From the NCBI GenBank assembly GCA_040954595.2, contig CM082592.2, forward strand, positions 9,486,001-9,550,000: 64,000 nt of DNA, in the 5' to 3' direction. This DNA comes from Balanoglossus misakiensis (taxonomy: Eukaryota; Hemichordata). Position 1 is the first letter of the stretch, and each line of letters begins with the position of its first letter. Below, one piece after another: positions 48,601 to 62,076 of the stretch. The notes beneath the pieces are model-generated. The model searched no databases, was not told the origin of the DNA, and saw only the letters and a list, made by a program, of their open reading frames with translations. The position numbers and the translations under genes are program-made.

Positions 48601-51600
48601 GAAAGTACAGGAGTTGTTGCAAATATATCTGAGTCAAATACAGGTTTCAAGATTCACTGTTATGTACTAAGCAGAGAACCATGTCATGGTGACGTATTCA
48701 GTATTAGGGGCTGGTGATGAGATAACGCAGTATGCATTATAGAGTCAACCATGAATGATGCCAAGCCGAAGCAGGTCACAATGAATCTAACTGACTTTGA
48801 CCAACTTCAACACCTGTCTTATATGCAGTTCACGAAGGCACCCTTGTACACGCACTGACTGTGATGTCACTCTGGTGCGCCAAGTTCTCCACGCAAGTGC
48901 CCACCAAGCTGATTGAATGGTTCAAGAAGGGCATCACATTGAAGACGTCTACCTCAACAGTCAGAAACGCTTATCTGCAGTGTATGCTAGCTGCTTTCCA
49001 AGGTACGCAAATGTACACAGACCTCATCCTACAATACACACCACTTCTAACTGACCTGAAATTAACTCCTATAAGCTATTGTGATATTAGTTTTTAAAGA
49101 AAGGTTAAAAGACAAATTGTCTGGATATTTTCATTCAAGTCTTTTGCTTTGAATTTGTTTAGGGGATACTTTAATCCAGGGGATGGATATACTACCAATT
49201 TTACTGAAAGCTGTTGAAAAGGCTAATGCCCAGTCCAGCCAGGCAAGTCTAGTCACCGAGGGACTCACTGCTACTTGCTTATTAGTGAAAATGTCATTGG
49301 CTGATATCCAGGCTGGTGAGTACAGTTGCCCAATCAGGCTTGGGCTTTCAAATCATGTTCACACTACCCACAGTACAGATGTTCTGATTAATTTTCATGA
49401 AAGTCATGTTTGGAAACACATTCCATGTAGAATCTATGTCAAAGACAGGTTTCCATGGTCACCTCTTGTGTCTCCTATCATCTAATGCACTGTGGCCTTC
49501 TCTTTTTCAGAATCCAAACTGGGGCAGTTTTGGACGGTCCTCTTGAATCCAAACAAGCAGTTGTTTGTGTCAGAAAAAATTCTGTCATCTTCCCCAGTAG
49601 ATGGTAAGTAGATCGCATGACAGTGTGTTTATTGTCAAGATTTCCAGTATTTTACAATAGAAATGAGTGAAGGAGACTTAGTTGCCATGGTTGGATTTTT
49701 TTTCTGAGTCATGTGACCATTTCTGTACTTGTTGAATTATGACTCAATTTGCTGATTTTCTTTCAGTTCTACAGAGTGCCTTGCTTCTGACAGAAAGGCT
49801 TCTGATGGATCACGCACAGAGACTATCACCTGATGTTGTTGGGTAGGTGTCTGTTTCTCTCGAATAAATGTCCATTTCACTCTTGCAGTTGTCTGTTTCT
49901 CTGTTTGGGTTGTCTATTTATCTGCAATAGATTATCTACAATGGTTGCCTGGTAACTTAGGTAAATCTTTTTCCCCAGGCAATATCAGCGTGCTTTAGTA
50001 TCGCTGCTTGTTCATCCCACATGGAGCCTGCGCCAAAGTGCTCACCAGAGTTGTGGGAAGTTGCTGAAAGCAGTTGGAGGGACGGAGCTGGCCTACGGGC
50101 TGCTGAGGGAATTCAGAGCGATACTGGCCACACAGAAGGTGAGTGGTTTTTGTGAGAAAAGTAAAGATCAGCAACAGCGAATGTCCATAAAACAGCGATT
50201 GCCAATCTCTGAGTGTGATGAATGAGAGTCTTTTATCATTCGTCAAATCTTAACCAATCACGACTTCCGTTCTTTCGCCACTCCAAGGTCATCGACTGGG
50301 AGGCGTTGTCCCAGGAAACAGAAGAAGGCAGTGCTGAGACCTCCAAGATGATTCGTCCCAAGATTTTGGCGTCAGCGCTCCGGACCATAGTGTTGGGGCC
50401 AGAGCTAGAAAGCAACCAACAAGAGAGTCGGAAGCTGGCCATGGAAATCTTACTGGATGTACACCACCAATGCCTAGGTTGGTGTCATTTAACTTCTTTA
50501 TTGAAACACTGCTTTATAACCTGTAGATTCTCAAAGTTTACTAATCGTTGCTTCTATTTGATCGCACACTCGTTCATTAACCTATGATGTTATTTCAGTT
50601 TGTGCCAATAGTAACCTGTGGACCGATTTGGCGTTGAAACTGAAAGTGGACCCACTGAAGTTTGTCCAAGACAATGTGGATGAGATAATGACCTTGCTGA
50701 CAGCCGAAAACAAGATTACTGAGGTAATGCAATCAAGTGTTATAGTGGAAACTTATCTATGGTTGTCTATAGTGGTCACGTTGTTACAGGGACTGAACTT
50801 GAGAGTGTGTACCATGTCTACATGTACCATGTGTACATGTCAAGGGTAATTTACAATTCATTCTTTTGTCTGAACAGCCCACACTGAATACTTTGAAGAC
50901 CCTGGTGTTCATTTCACCCAAGGAGATCCTGCCCCGTGTCATAGGTCACACCACCAGTTGTCTTGACAACCCGGGAGCATATGCCATACAAAGGGAAGAG
51001 TATGCGATCATGCTGACACCCGAGGGGACCGTGTACGACAAATCGGAGATTGAAAGGTGAGGTTCAACAATCTAACCTTATTGTTATATGATCTGGTGAA
51101 CAAATGACAAAAAACTACTTCAATTCCTGGACTTTTGAGTGGCCTTGATCATAATGGACACAGATGAAGTTATGTACGTTTTTTCTGAATGCGATTACTT
51201 TCTTTCCAGTGCTGGCAAAGCCGAGATGCTGAACAAGGGATCCATGCGTCGGGAAAACAAGGCTTATTCCTTCAAGGATCAGCTGATGGAGATAGAACTG
51301 AGAAAGGTAGGTTTGTCAAACAGGACTGAATTCATAACTGGACATTGATATCACATCACATAGACAATGATATGGATTATTCTCTGTAAATTCAGGAACT
51401 GGAAGCAAAGAAAGCAGCCAAAGGCGGGAAACAAGAACCCAAACTGACAAAGAAACAACTGGAGCTGAGACAGGCACAGCTAGAAAAGGAAGCTGCCGTC
51501 CGAGTGAAATTTCAGGAGGTAAGTCAGCCAGGTTCTGCAGTCATTTATATGTAATAGAACACATGCAAATGTAATCCAATTCCCCTGTCGCACATGCCAA

Positions 51601-54600
51601 AATGTGAAGAAACTGCCATTTGCTCAGTAATCCTTGAATAAAAGATTTTTGTGTGGGATTATGAGTTTATCATCACTGCCTTCGTTCTTGCAGCTTGACA
51701 TACAGCTGTCGAACACTACCTCCATGCTGGAGTCCTGCATCCATGGCAACCCCAAGGCTATGAGGGAGCACATTCCCACAGTGCTGAGGAGTCTGTTTTC
51801 TCTGACGTCCTCATTGTTAGCAGCTCCTCATGTCACTCTGGTGTTCCTGTGCCTGAAGAATTGTGCATTTGAACAAGAATTGAAGGATCTCGGTGAGTTT
51901 GATTTCACATCGGTTGAGGTCATGTATTTTGTATGTTTGCATGTTTCCATGCCTACGACCCGAGTATTTGGTGTGTAGATGTACCATAGGCAGATATACA
52001 CCTGTGTGCCAAATCTTCATCCATTTTCTGTAATTTCTAAAGTTTCCAATTTGATTAATATGCACAGGTACTGTTGTGGCCTACACAACTCTCAGACTAC
52101 TTGACCCACAATGCAGCATCGACCACGAATGGTGTCAGGAGGATCTCATCAGCCAGGTCACGCGCGTCGTCAACCTCCTCCACGACAGCACCGTGCCGGC
52201 CAAGAAGAAGAAGCAGAGCTACGTGCTCGGGGAGAAGAAAGTCTGCCCTCTGCCGGCCGCCAGCTTCGCCTACTGCTTCCCTTTCTTGAAGTGCATCCTG
52301 CAGAGCGGAGGCAAAGCGGTGAAGGGCGAGGACGAGGTGATGGAGAAGGCTGTGGAGATCATCATGGAGCACGCCAAGTTGAGATCGCACACGCAGCCAG
52401 AAGATCAGGAGATTGATGAGGTCAGTGTGGTTAATTATGGAATAGTAGGACTTGCAACAGACACGAATATTAATGAGCATGAACATTAATGATACATTTT
52501 TTGTCCATACATAATAGGCGGGGCCTGATCTTTTGCCCAGAAGGGACATGCTTCAGCTGTTGGCCAACCTGATTGGCACAAGTACTCCGATGGTACAGCA
52601 CATGAGCACCAAAGCGATGGTCGACGTCTGTCAGTGTGCCAGTGGAGCTGAGGGGTGTACGATAGCTGAGCAGGATGAGATCGATGTGTTGTCCGAGGCT
52701 TTGCTGTCTCCCTGTAGCACCGTGAGGCTGGCGTCTCTACAGGTAGGAATCTGATGAAATATGGAAGGTTTCGCCTTTAATGACGTTGCTTGACATTCAC
52801 GTGATAATAATCCTAATGCTGCTAGTTTACAACCAATTCCTTGATTCTTCTCTTTCTCTCGAACTACTCAGGGTTTGCTGGCCCTCATGCTGGTCTTGCC
52901 TACTCCAGATGAGAGTTACGAGAACTCTGTCAACCTGATGCAGAGAATTTGGGTGGCCAAGTACGATATGGAGGAAGACAACGTCAAACTTGCAGACAAG
53001 TATGTTGGAAGCACTCCTCTTCTTGATTAAAATGCAAAAGATTTCGCATAACATCACATTGATTTTTCTGTGTGTGCAGAAACAAACCATGATTGTTTTG
53101 TACATTGTTCTTATGTACTCAGACTGTGGGACAACTATGGCTTCGATCTGGATCCAGTGTTGTGCAAACGCTTGATCAAGGACGTCATACACAATGAGGA
53201 GGTGATCAGAGAGGCGGCCTCGGCAGCGCTGGCCAGTGCCATCGAGAAATTTCCAGAACAGGGACCAGATGTGTTGAAGGAAATGTTTGAGATCTATGAG
53301 AAAAAGCTTGTGGTAAGTCATGCCAGTGATAACGTCAAAAATTCCTTCTCTCAGTAATTTAAATTTTAGGTACATATAATGTTAGTTGTCACTTTTCAAT
53401 GTAGGTCATACCACCTGTGCTGGATACCCTTGGCAGAGTTGTGAGAGAATCTCCACCGGACGAGTTTTACGCACGTTGCGGCGTCGCCCTGGCAATCAAG
53501 AAGATGTCACCGCATCTAGGACAGGACCAAATCACACCCCTCTTCAATTTCTTCGTTCCAAAAGCCCTCGGAGACCGGAGTTCGGAAGTTCGACAGAAGA
53601 TGGTGGACGCGTCCCTTGCAGCCATTAATTGCCATGGAAAAGTAAGTTTGTGTTTGTGTGAATTGCATAAGGTAGTTTCTTTTACAATTGCGTCATACAG
53701 TTACTGAACCACAGTGTGTGTATGTATGCATGCACACAACTGAACTAGTTAGCTCCAAGTTACATCACGCATACATGTACCAGGGTACGTCAGTAACAGC
53801 TTATGGAATCTCATGGCATCTGTCATCCTACAGGATAATGTTAGCAATCTCCTGTCGGTGTTTGAGGACTGTCTGGACAAAGTGCCAGACTCCCACAGCT
53901 ACGACGCAGTCCGACAGAGTGTGGTCATCCTGATGGGCTCACTCGCCAGACATCTTGACAAGGATGACCCCAAGGTCAAACCCATCGTAGGCAAACTGAT
54001 CACTGCCTTGTCGACGCCTTCGCAACAGGTAAGCATTTTGAGATATGGGGCTATCTTGATGAGTTGTGAGATGTGACACTGTTCAACCAATAGTGTGTGA
54101 GACTCCTGTATGTATACATTGATGAGAGCTGTGTGGACATTTCTCTGCTAAAACAACAAGCGATTCACTGCACACAGGTACAAGAGGCTGTGGCCAACTG
54201 TCTCCCACCGCTGGTCCCGGCAATCAAGGACAATGCTCCGGGACTCGTGGAACAGCTGCTCAAACTGCTGCTGGATTCGGAAATCTACGGCGAGAGGAAG
54301 GGCGCGGCATACGGTTTGGCCGGATTGGTGAAAGGCCTGGGCATTCTCTCCTTGAAACAGTTGGAGATCATGCCCAAGCTGACGACAGCCATACAGGACA
54401 AGAAAAATTTCCGACACAGAGAAGGTAAATGTGCATATTCTGTTTCATAGCCAGACTGACTTGTAGTGGTAAGGTGTTCTGGGGTTTTCTAAAAATTCCA
54501 AATAAAGTTTATATTGGCATCTGTATTGCTTGTCCAAGTCACTGTCTTTCAAGTCGTCCTGGATTTATAAATAACTGATGATCTCTCAAACACGTCCTCT

Positions 54601-57600
54601 TCACAGGTGCACTGTTTGCATTTGAGATGTTATGCATCATGCTGGGAAGACTGTTTGAACCGTACGTAGTGCACGTACTTCCACACCTGTTGCTGTGTTT
54701 TGGCGATAGCAACCAATATGTCAGGGAGGTAAGTCACATCAAATTTTGACAGATTTGTGTTAATGATAGGTAAGACATGTTGATGTTTGTACTGATGATA
54801 AACCGAAGGAAAATATTGTAGGATTGAACAAAGACAACATGGGTGCCTTTGATTCAACATTTGTTTTGTCTGTTGGCCAGGCAACTGACGACACAGCCAA
54901 AGCTGTGATGAGTAAACTAAGTGGGCATGGAGTCAAGCTGGTGTTGCCGTCACTGCTTCAAGCGCTGGAAGAAGAGTCTTGGCGAACCAAAGCAGGTATG
55001 TGACTCTGCTGGGTCAAAGGTCATAATGGCTCCAGATATTACTGTGGAAAGGGTATTAATAATGCTGTGCTAATTAAAATAAGCCGGAATACTGGTGTTT
55101 AGACATTCTAATGTACTTCAGGAACTGTGGACAAGGAACTGAAAAAGTTCCCCAGTGATTTTTCGTCGTTTTAAAAATTGGCCGTATTTCTTTGACAACC
55201 CTGACAGGTTCTGTGGAGTTGTTAGGCGCCATGGCTTACTGTGCACCAAAACAACTATCTTCGTGTCTACCAACTATTGTGCCGAAATTGACCGAGGTGC
55301 TGACAGACTCCCACGTCAAAGTTCAGAAAGCTGGTCAGCAGGCCTTGAAACAGATTGGATCGGTTATTAAGAATCCTGAAATTCAAGGTAAGAAGTGTCA
55401 ACCTTTCACCCCCATTTTCGTTTGGTACGGTCCTGATGTTTGAATGGAGAAAATATAATTGCTGAAAGTAGAATATTTGAAGTGCTGTGACATGCATCCA
55501 TGCGGGCTACTTAATTGGTTTGTGTGTTTTTTACCCTTTCAGCCATTGTGCCAGCCTTGCTAGATGCCATCAGTGACCCAGCCAGAAAGACAGCGAAATG
55601 TCTACAGGTTCTCCTCAACACAAAGTTTGTACATTTCATCGATGCACCCTCCTTAGCTCTGATCATGCCAGTTGTACATCGTGCGTTCCAGGATAGGTCG
55701 ACCGAGACCAGGAAGATGGCAGCTCAGATTATTGGCAACATGTACTCCCTCACGGATCAAAAGGTATTCTTTCATGTTTGTGTATCTTTGTTTTGTGGTG
55801 CAACACATGATTTTGTGTCTTTGAACTGTCAAGAATTTGAATGCAAACAGTGTTTATGGCTCACACCTCATCATATGACCTTGTTTTTTTTCCTGTAGGA
55901 CTTGGGACCGTATTTACCCAGTGTTCTACCGGGACTCAAGGCATGTCTGCTGGATCCTGTTCCAGAGGTAAGAGGCAAAGCTGGGATAGAGTTGCCAGTC
56001 TCTCATTTCCGTGTTCATTTAGAACATTGGGCGATTGTATTTGGATGGCTCTCAAAGAACATTTTCCTCTCCCCTTCAAGGAATACATGATAGTATACAG
56101 TAACTGAGTTTTACTTTTTTTCTCCAGGTACGAAATGTGTCATCGCCTGCCCTGGGTGCCATCATCAAGGGTATGGGTGAGAGTGGCTTCGATGATCTGT
56201 TGCCATGGTTAATGGAAAAACTCACCTCAGAGAATAGTTCAGTGGACAGGTCAGGAGCTGCTCAAGGTGAGAAACCAAGCATGGCCACCCCTGTGTTTGT
56301 GAAATAAATGGAATAATCCAGAATCACCTTTGTAACTGATTTGTTTTCAAGTTGTTCGGTCCGTTAATCACTGAGTGAAAAGGCCTTTTGATTTATATCG
56401 TGAACATCTTTTTCTTCACACAGGGTTGAGTGAGGTAGTAGCTGGCCTTGGCATTGAAAAACTCCAGAAGTTGATGCCTGACATTATAGAAACAGCCAGC
56501 AGAAGTGATATACAGCCGCATATCCGAGACGGCTACATCATGATGTTCATCTATTTGCCAAGCACCTTTGGTGATGCCTTCACACCGTATATTGGTGAAG
56601 TGATTCCATCAATATTACAGGTAAAGTTTTCCTGGTTTGACGTGGTGATTCTTTGTGACACTGGACACAGAAGTTTTGTTCTGAGCAAGGTTCCAGGGAT
56701 TAAAGGGACACCTACTGAAATGTTATTTTTTCCCATGACTTCCCAGGCTCTGGCAGACGAAAATGAGTATGTCAGAGAAACCGCTCTCAAAGCAGGCCAG
56801 CGTATCATCAGCATGTACGCCCAGACGGCGATAACCGTGTTCCTGCCTGAGCTGGAGAATGGACTGTTTGATGAAAACTGGCGGATCCGATACAGCTCGG
56901 TGCAGCTGTTGGGCGACTTGCTGTTCCATATCTCCGGTGTGACGGGCAAGATGACCACAGTGGGTGCCGAGGATGACAACTTCGGCACGGAGAAGTCGAC
57001 AAAGGTGAGGCCAGTCTAGATTCCCAAATTGGAACCTGTATATAGTGGCCAGTCAAGGGACTTTTCTATCTACATGGCCTTTATAGACAGGTGGCCTATA
57101 TAGACAGGTCCATTAATGCACTTGTAAATTGCACAGGGACTGTAACAAAGTGGCCACTGTATAGAAGTGGCCTCTAACACAGGTTTGAATGTATAAGAAC
57201 AATAATTCACTATCTTTGTTCTCCAGGCCATTGTTGAAATCCTTGGGAAGGAACGACGCAACCGTGTCCTAGCTGGGCTGTACATGGGCCGATCCGACAC
57301 AGCATTGATGGTGCGCCAGGCGGCACTGCATGTGTGGAAGGTTGTTGTGGTGAACACTCCGAAGACCCTGCGAGAAATCCTGTCAACGCTCTTCCAGTTG
57401 TTGTTGGGATGTTTGGCCAGCACCAGTTATGACAAGCGTCAGGTGGGTTTAGGAGATTTGCGTGTTGACAATGGGAACAGTATGCCGTAGTTAAGAATCA
57501 CGCAGCATACTGCTGTGCATTGCATGAACTGCAATAATGCCAGTGATTTCAGTATTGTTGAATGTCATACATTTTCAGTTGATACTGGACCTTTCTCTCG

Positions 57601-60600
57601 TTCTTTGACTTTCACAGGTGGCAGCAAGGACTCTAGGAGACCTTGTCCGCAAACTGGGAGACCGGGTACTGCCAGACATTATCCCGATCCTCGGCCAGAG
57701 CTTGGACTCAGACCAAGCCGACCAGAGACAAGGGGTGTGTGTGGGTCTCACTGAAATCATGAGCTCCACCAGCAGAGAGCAGGTCCTGATGTATGTGGAC
57801 AATCTGATACCGACCGTGACACGAGCGCTGGTGGACCCCCTGCCGGAAGTCCGACAGGCCGCTGCACAGACATTTGATAACCTTCATGGCACAATAGGTT
57901 AGCAGGGGATTTTTTAGATAAAATTTATTCCAGTTTTTCAACAAGGTCATAGCTGTTTTTATTTAGTTTCTCATGGGTAACCAACTATAATTTTAACTGT
58001 GTTTTTTTCAAACCAGGCCACCAAGCCTTAGATGAAATTTTACCAACTCTACTGCAGAAGTTGAATGACCCAGATGTGGGAGCATATGCTTTGGATGGCC
58101 TCAGGGAAGTTATGGCCGTCAAAAGTAGAGTTGTCTTGCCCTATTTAGTACCCAAGGTAAGCCGTGAGAAATGTTGCTGACAGAAGTTTAGTTTGTGATA
58201 GTAACCATATGTGCAGTCAAATTTTCATGTTTTTTTCTCAGGACATTATGGCTATCAGTCATATTTCTAATACAAATAATTGATAAATTTTTTCTTGTTT
58301 GATTCAGTTAATTGCACGACCCGTGAACATCAAAGCCCTGGCCATTCTGTCAGAGGTCGCTGGTGATGCATTGATGAGACATCTTAATAAAATACTTCCA
58401 GCTTTGTTGGGTGCCTTGGAAGAGACAGCTGGGACTGAAGAAGAAAAAGAAGTAAGAAAAGTAGTGTTGTTTAAAAAAACTATAAGTTTGTCTCAATTGT
58501 GGAGAAACAGGAGACTATTTCTGTGTGTGTATGCAAATAAGTGAAAAGTCACATGTGTGTCACATGACAGTTTTGGCCAATGAATAGTGTTGATTATTGT
58601 CTCTTGACAGAACTTAATTCACTGTCAAGCGCTGGTGTTGTCGGTGACCAACGAGCAAGGCGTGCGAACCATCATGGACGAACTCCTGAACGCCACCAAG
58701 AATAAATCCCCCGGAATGAGGAAAGCGTCCGTCGTCATTCTCAACGAACTCTGCACACACTCCAGGGCCGATCTCTCGTCGTACGTGCCATCGCTGTTCA
58801 GTGCCCTCATTCAGCTATTTACAAACGATGACAACGCGGTTCTGGAGATCAGCTGGAATACACTCAATGCTGTTGTCAAGGTGAGGCATGGCAAAACAAT
58901 AGTAAACTGTGGTGCCCACTTATATTTTTAGTCGTTACATATACATGTACATGTAATGCGTACATTATTGAACTCTACGGTAGGAAACAAGATTGGGTTT
59001 GACCTGGGCTGTTTCGATCTCTCATTCACTTTGTCCCTTTTTTCCTCTGCACAGAGGCTTGATGCTGCAGAACAGCTTCAACACATTGGTTCTGTCCGTC
59101 AAGCAGTGAGGTACATCAAGGATGACATCAAGGGAGACACACTGCCTGGCTTCTGTCTTCTGCCCAAGAAGGTAAAATTTTCTCTGTCTGTTTGTGCCGC
59201 ATTGTGCATGCATTGGAGAGAAGGCACTGGTTATGGGGAAAATAAAATCCATGCATTTGAGAGACCATGAGTGTTTCAACTGAACATGTTACCATTACTA
59301 TGAATTCAAATGGTTGTTCATGTTCTCTCTTTCAGGGAATTACACCTATCCTGCCCATCTTCAGAGAAGGAATTCTAAACGGTGCTCCTGAACAGCGAGA
59401 GGCGGCGGCCAAGGGACTGGGAGAGGTGATCAAACTCACCAGTGCCGAAGCTCTGAAACCATCGGTGGTGAACATCACAGGGCCGCTCATCCGTGTGTTG
59501 GGTGATCGCTTCAGCTGGAATGTCAAAGTTGCCGTGTTGGACACTCTGGGCTTGCTGCTTGCAAAGGTTTGTCTGTAACTGATGTATAATTTGTTTGATG
59601 TGCATAATTTGTTTGATTTGCATAATTCATGTGATAATTCTTGAAACACTGATATGCATTTTTTTCTCCACAGGTGGGTGTTATGCTGAAACCATTCCTG
59701 CCACAGCTGCAGACCACTTTCTTGAAAGCCCTGAACGACCCCAACAGAGCCGTGCGTCTCAAAGCGGCATCGGCTCTGGAGAAACTCATCGTCATTCACA
59801 CCAGAGTGGACCCCCTGTTCACAGAGTTGCATACCAGCGTGAAGAATGCAGACGACAACAGCATCAGGTAAGTGACAGTGGGGACATTGTACAGTGAAAC
59901 CTGTCTAAAGCGGACACCAAAGAAGCTAAGAATACTGCCCGGTTTGCAGAGGTGTCTGGTTTACTGAGGTTCTTTAAACATATGGCTTGTGTGAAGGGTT
60001 AACTAACCAGTCACTTTTGTTACTTATGTATTTCCTACCATTGGTTTCAAGACCCACCTATAATTTTGTTATCGCTGTATTTTCTTCAGGGAGACAACAT
60101 TACATGCTTTGAGGGGCGTTATCAGTGGAGCAGGGCAGAAGATGGGTGATGCAGTCAGAAAGACTATAACGACTACATTGATTGGCATGCTGGGAATAGC
60201 AGAGGTAGTGTTATGTTTTTTTATAGTTTCTCTACTACGACAGAAGGGTTGAATCATTGTTTTTTGGTAAATTCATGTCAACTTGCACATTTTTTCACAC
60301 ATACAGGGTGTGTTATCTGAGTGTCTTATTTTCTTTCTCTTCACAGGATGTCAGTCGCCTGTCTGCAGCTGGATGTGTTGGTGCTCTGTGTACCTGCTTG
60401 CCTGATGCAGAACTGGTGTCTTTGCTTGATGATCATTTACTTGGCAAGTATCATATAATGTGGTTCTAATCTGTACGGTAGTCTAGCAGTGTTAAAAGGT
60501 TACGTACTGTACAATGTGTGTGTGTCAAGTTAGTACATGTATATACAGTGCAAGTAAAGTGTGGCAAAAGTGTACAGCTCATATCAAAGTATACCAGCGC

Positions 60601-61927
60601 CCCTAGTGGCCGAATTTGCAATCAGACAGTGAGATCTAACCAACGTTTTTGTTGTGTCCCCCCTTCAACAGTTTGTGATCCCAGTCTAGACTGGGCGTTG
60701 AGACACGGACGCAGCGTTGCCTTGGCGATTGCGCTCAAAGAAGCCCCAGAGAGGATCATGTCAGAGAGAGAAGATGCTGTGATGAGTTCCGCCATGACAA
60801 ATGCCACCACAGACAGGGTATGTTGCATCTTTCCTCTCTGAGCAAGCATATAATGTCCACAATATTTACATGGAGTTTACAATGGTGTCCACATTTTTCA
60901 GTGTGGCCCAAAGATGTTATTTCTACACTAAGATGTTTCTCATACCAGTAAAGTAACAAGGAGATGCACATCTTTTAGTGAGTGCAATAATTTGTCACAT
61001 TTAGTTCAAAGCTTGACTCAAGACAAAAGGTCTTAATGTTACTGCCATATTTTCTCCTTCAGATCCCAATCTGTGTAAGTGGCATACAGTCACTGGGATT
61101 CCTGATGAAGTACTTCGTGACCAACAATCAGCCGGTCCAACAGAGTATCGTCTCGACACTAGTCAAGGTAAGATAATCATTCTATAATCAGGGTATACTT
61201 TCCAGCTGAGGACAGAAGTAGGATTTCCTCCTCGTGATCCTGAAGGGCCGGTCTCCATAAAATATTTTACAGCAGCGATTGAGTTTCATTCAACTTATCT
61301 TTTGATCCTCTTTGCATGATCACATTTTCTCTCAAAGACTTAGGGATTATTTTCACCTCGTATTTAATGTTTAAATGCCTGCAAAGCACTCGCTTGATGC
61401 CACTGACATGCAGTTGTTTTGTTAAACTTAAATGACTCACCCAATGTGCCCTTCTCCTCTTCTCTCTCTGTGCACAGAGTATGAACCACGCCTCCAACGA
61501 CATCAAGGTCAAGGCCGGACACATGATCCACTACGTGGCCAAAGAGGCGCAGCAGCCCCTGGAGATGACCATCATCCGGCCACTGGTGGTGGTGCTGGTC
61601 AGTACGGTCAAGGAGAGGAACACCATGGTGCAAGCCAGCAGCGAACAGGCCCTGGTCAGTCTCTTGAAGCTTCGAGAGGGAGACAATGTTCTCAAAGTGA
61701 GTACATGTATAAAGCTTCCTTGCCCCCTACCTCCCCATTCTCCTATCTGATATATAACCGATATGAGTCTCATGGTCTCTGTTTTGTTTCTGATTCCACA
61801 GAATGTCCTCAGCGAGTTGGACTCCATTCCGGCCGAGAATCTCAACGAAGTTCTGAAGAGACTACACAAAGTAGCAAACCAACCTGAAATGGCCGACGAG
61901 GATATGGATGAGACGTTGCTTCACTGA
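45599..61927 (+). CDS. GCN1: GCN1, activator of the eIF2-alpha kinase GCN2 (complete, 50 coding exons)
   Basis: Giant HEAT-repeat protein that binds stalled or collided ribosomes and activates the kinase GCN2 in the amino-acid/ribosome stress response. Coding exons: 45599-45616, 45716-45818, 46342-46537, 46739-46847, 46968-47066, 47284-47493, 47588-47696, 47889-47963, 48142-48270, 48409-48558, 48829-49002, 49163-49315, 49511-49603, 49767-49842, 49979-50138, 50288-50477, 50599-50723, 50878-51056, 51210-51306, 51396-51518, 51694-51892, 52068-52420, 52518-52742, 52872-52999, 53123-53312, 53405-53641, 53834-54028, 54178-54424, 54607-54728, 54881-54995, 55208-55387, 55543-55763, 55899-55967, 56128-56266, 56424-56620, 56747-57004, 57227-57442, 57618-57897, 58017-58156, 58308-58451, 58611-58880, 59055-59171, 59336-59566, 59674-59867, 60090-60204, 60347-60443, 60672-60817, 61063-61167, 61478-61696, 61802-61927. 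These total 8043 bases (2680 aa; human GCN1 is about 2670), with every junction in phase. Near-identical blocks to vertebrate GCN1 include [36 protein letters not shown] and [14 protein letters not shown] in the eEF3-like central HEAT region. The C-terminal third (about residues 2050-2430, exons 39-44) corresponds to the GCN2 RWD-binding region. Exon 1 encodes only MAADSR. Intron 46 has a GC donor. Confidence 0.97.
46558..46604. repeat. (GAT)n microsatellite in GCN1 intron 3
   Basis: Around 14 units of GAT with a few variants, starting about 20 bases after the donor of GCN1 exon 3 (46537). Confidence 0.95.
57033..57186. mobile_element. MITE-like element filling most of GCN1 intron 36
   Basis: It begins with AACCTGT (57033-57039) and ends with ACAGGTT (57179-57185), a perfect 7-bp inverted terminal pair. 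Imperfect inverted similarity continues inward (TATATAGTGGCCA against a TATACAGTGGCCA-type arm). Inner blocks GACAGGTGGCC and ATATAGACAGGTCC repeat the same theme. About 154 of the intron's 222 bases belong to it. There is no ORF, so it would be non-autonomous if mobile. Confidence 0.55.
59890..59962. repeat. Fragment related to the intron 36 element
   Basis: In GCN1 intron 44 the words CAGTGAAACCTGTCTAAAGC, GGACACC and GGTGTCTGGTTTACTGAGGT repeat the AACCTGT / GACAGGT style of the element at 57033-57186. They resemble a widespread invertebrate dispersed repeat beginning AACCTGTCTA. It looks like a partial or diverged copy. Confidence 0.4.
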
Positions 61928-62070
61928 AGCCTTCATGAACTCTGAATGTTTTGTTTCATTGTGTTAATATGCAAATTGATCTATGCTATTTGCATGTGAA
62001 CTTTCAACAGGTGGTGAGAATCCACTACCGCAAGGAGATACAAACCAAATCATGATCTGGTTCTGCAGAA

Positions 62071-62076
62071 AATAAA
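62071..62076 (+). terminator. Polyadenylation signal of GCN1
   Basis: A canonical AATAAA lies 144 bases after the GCN1 stop codon (61925-61927), followed by a T-rich stretch at about 62100-62113. A second AATAAA at 62292-62297 could serve as an alternative. Confidence 0.75.

Noticed and set aside
60444-60452. GT donor (GTATCA) downstream of GCN1 exon 46
   Set aside because: Its use would change phase and give an immediate stop in exon 47; the GC donor at 60444 keeps the frame.
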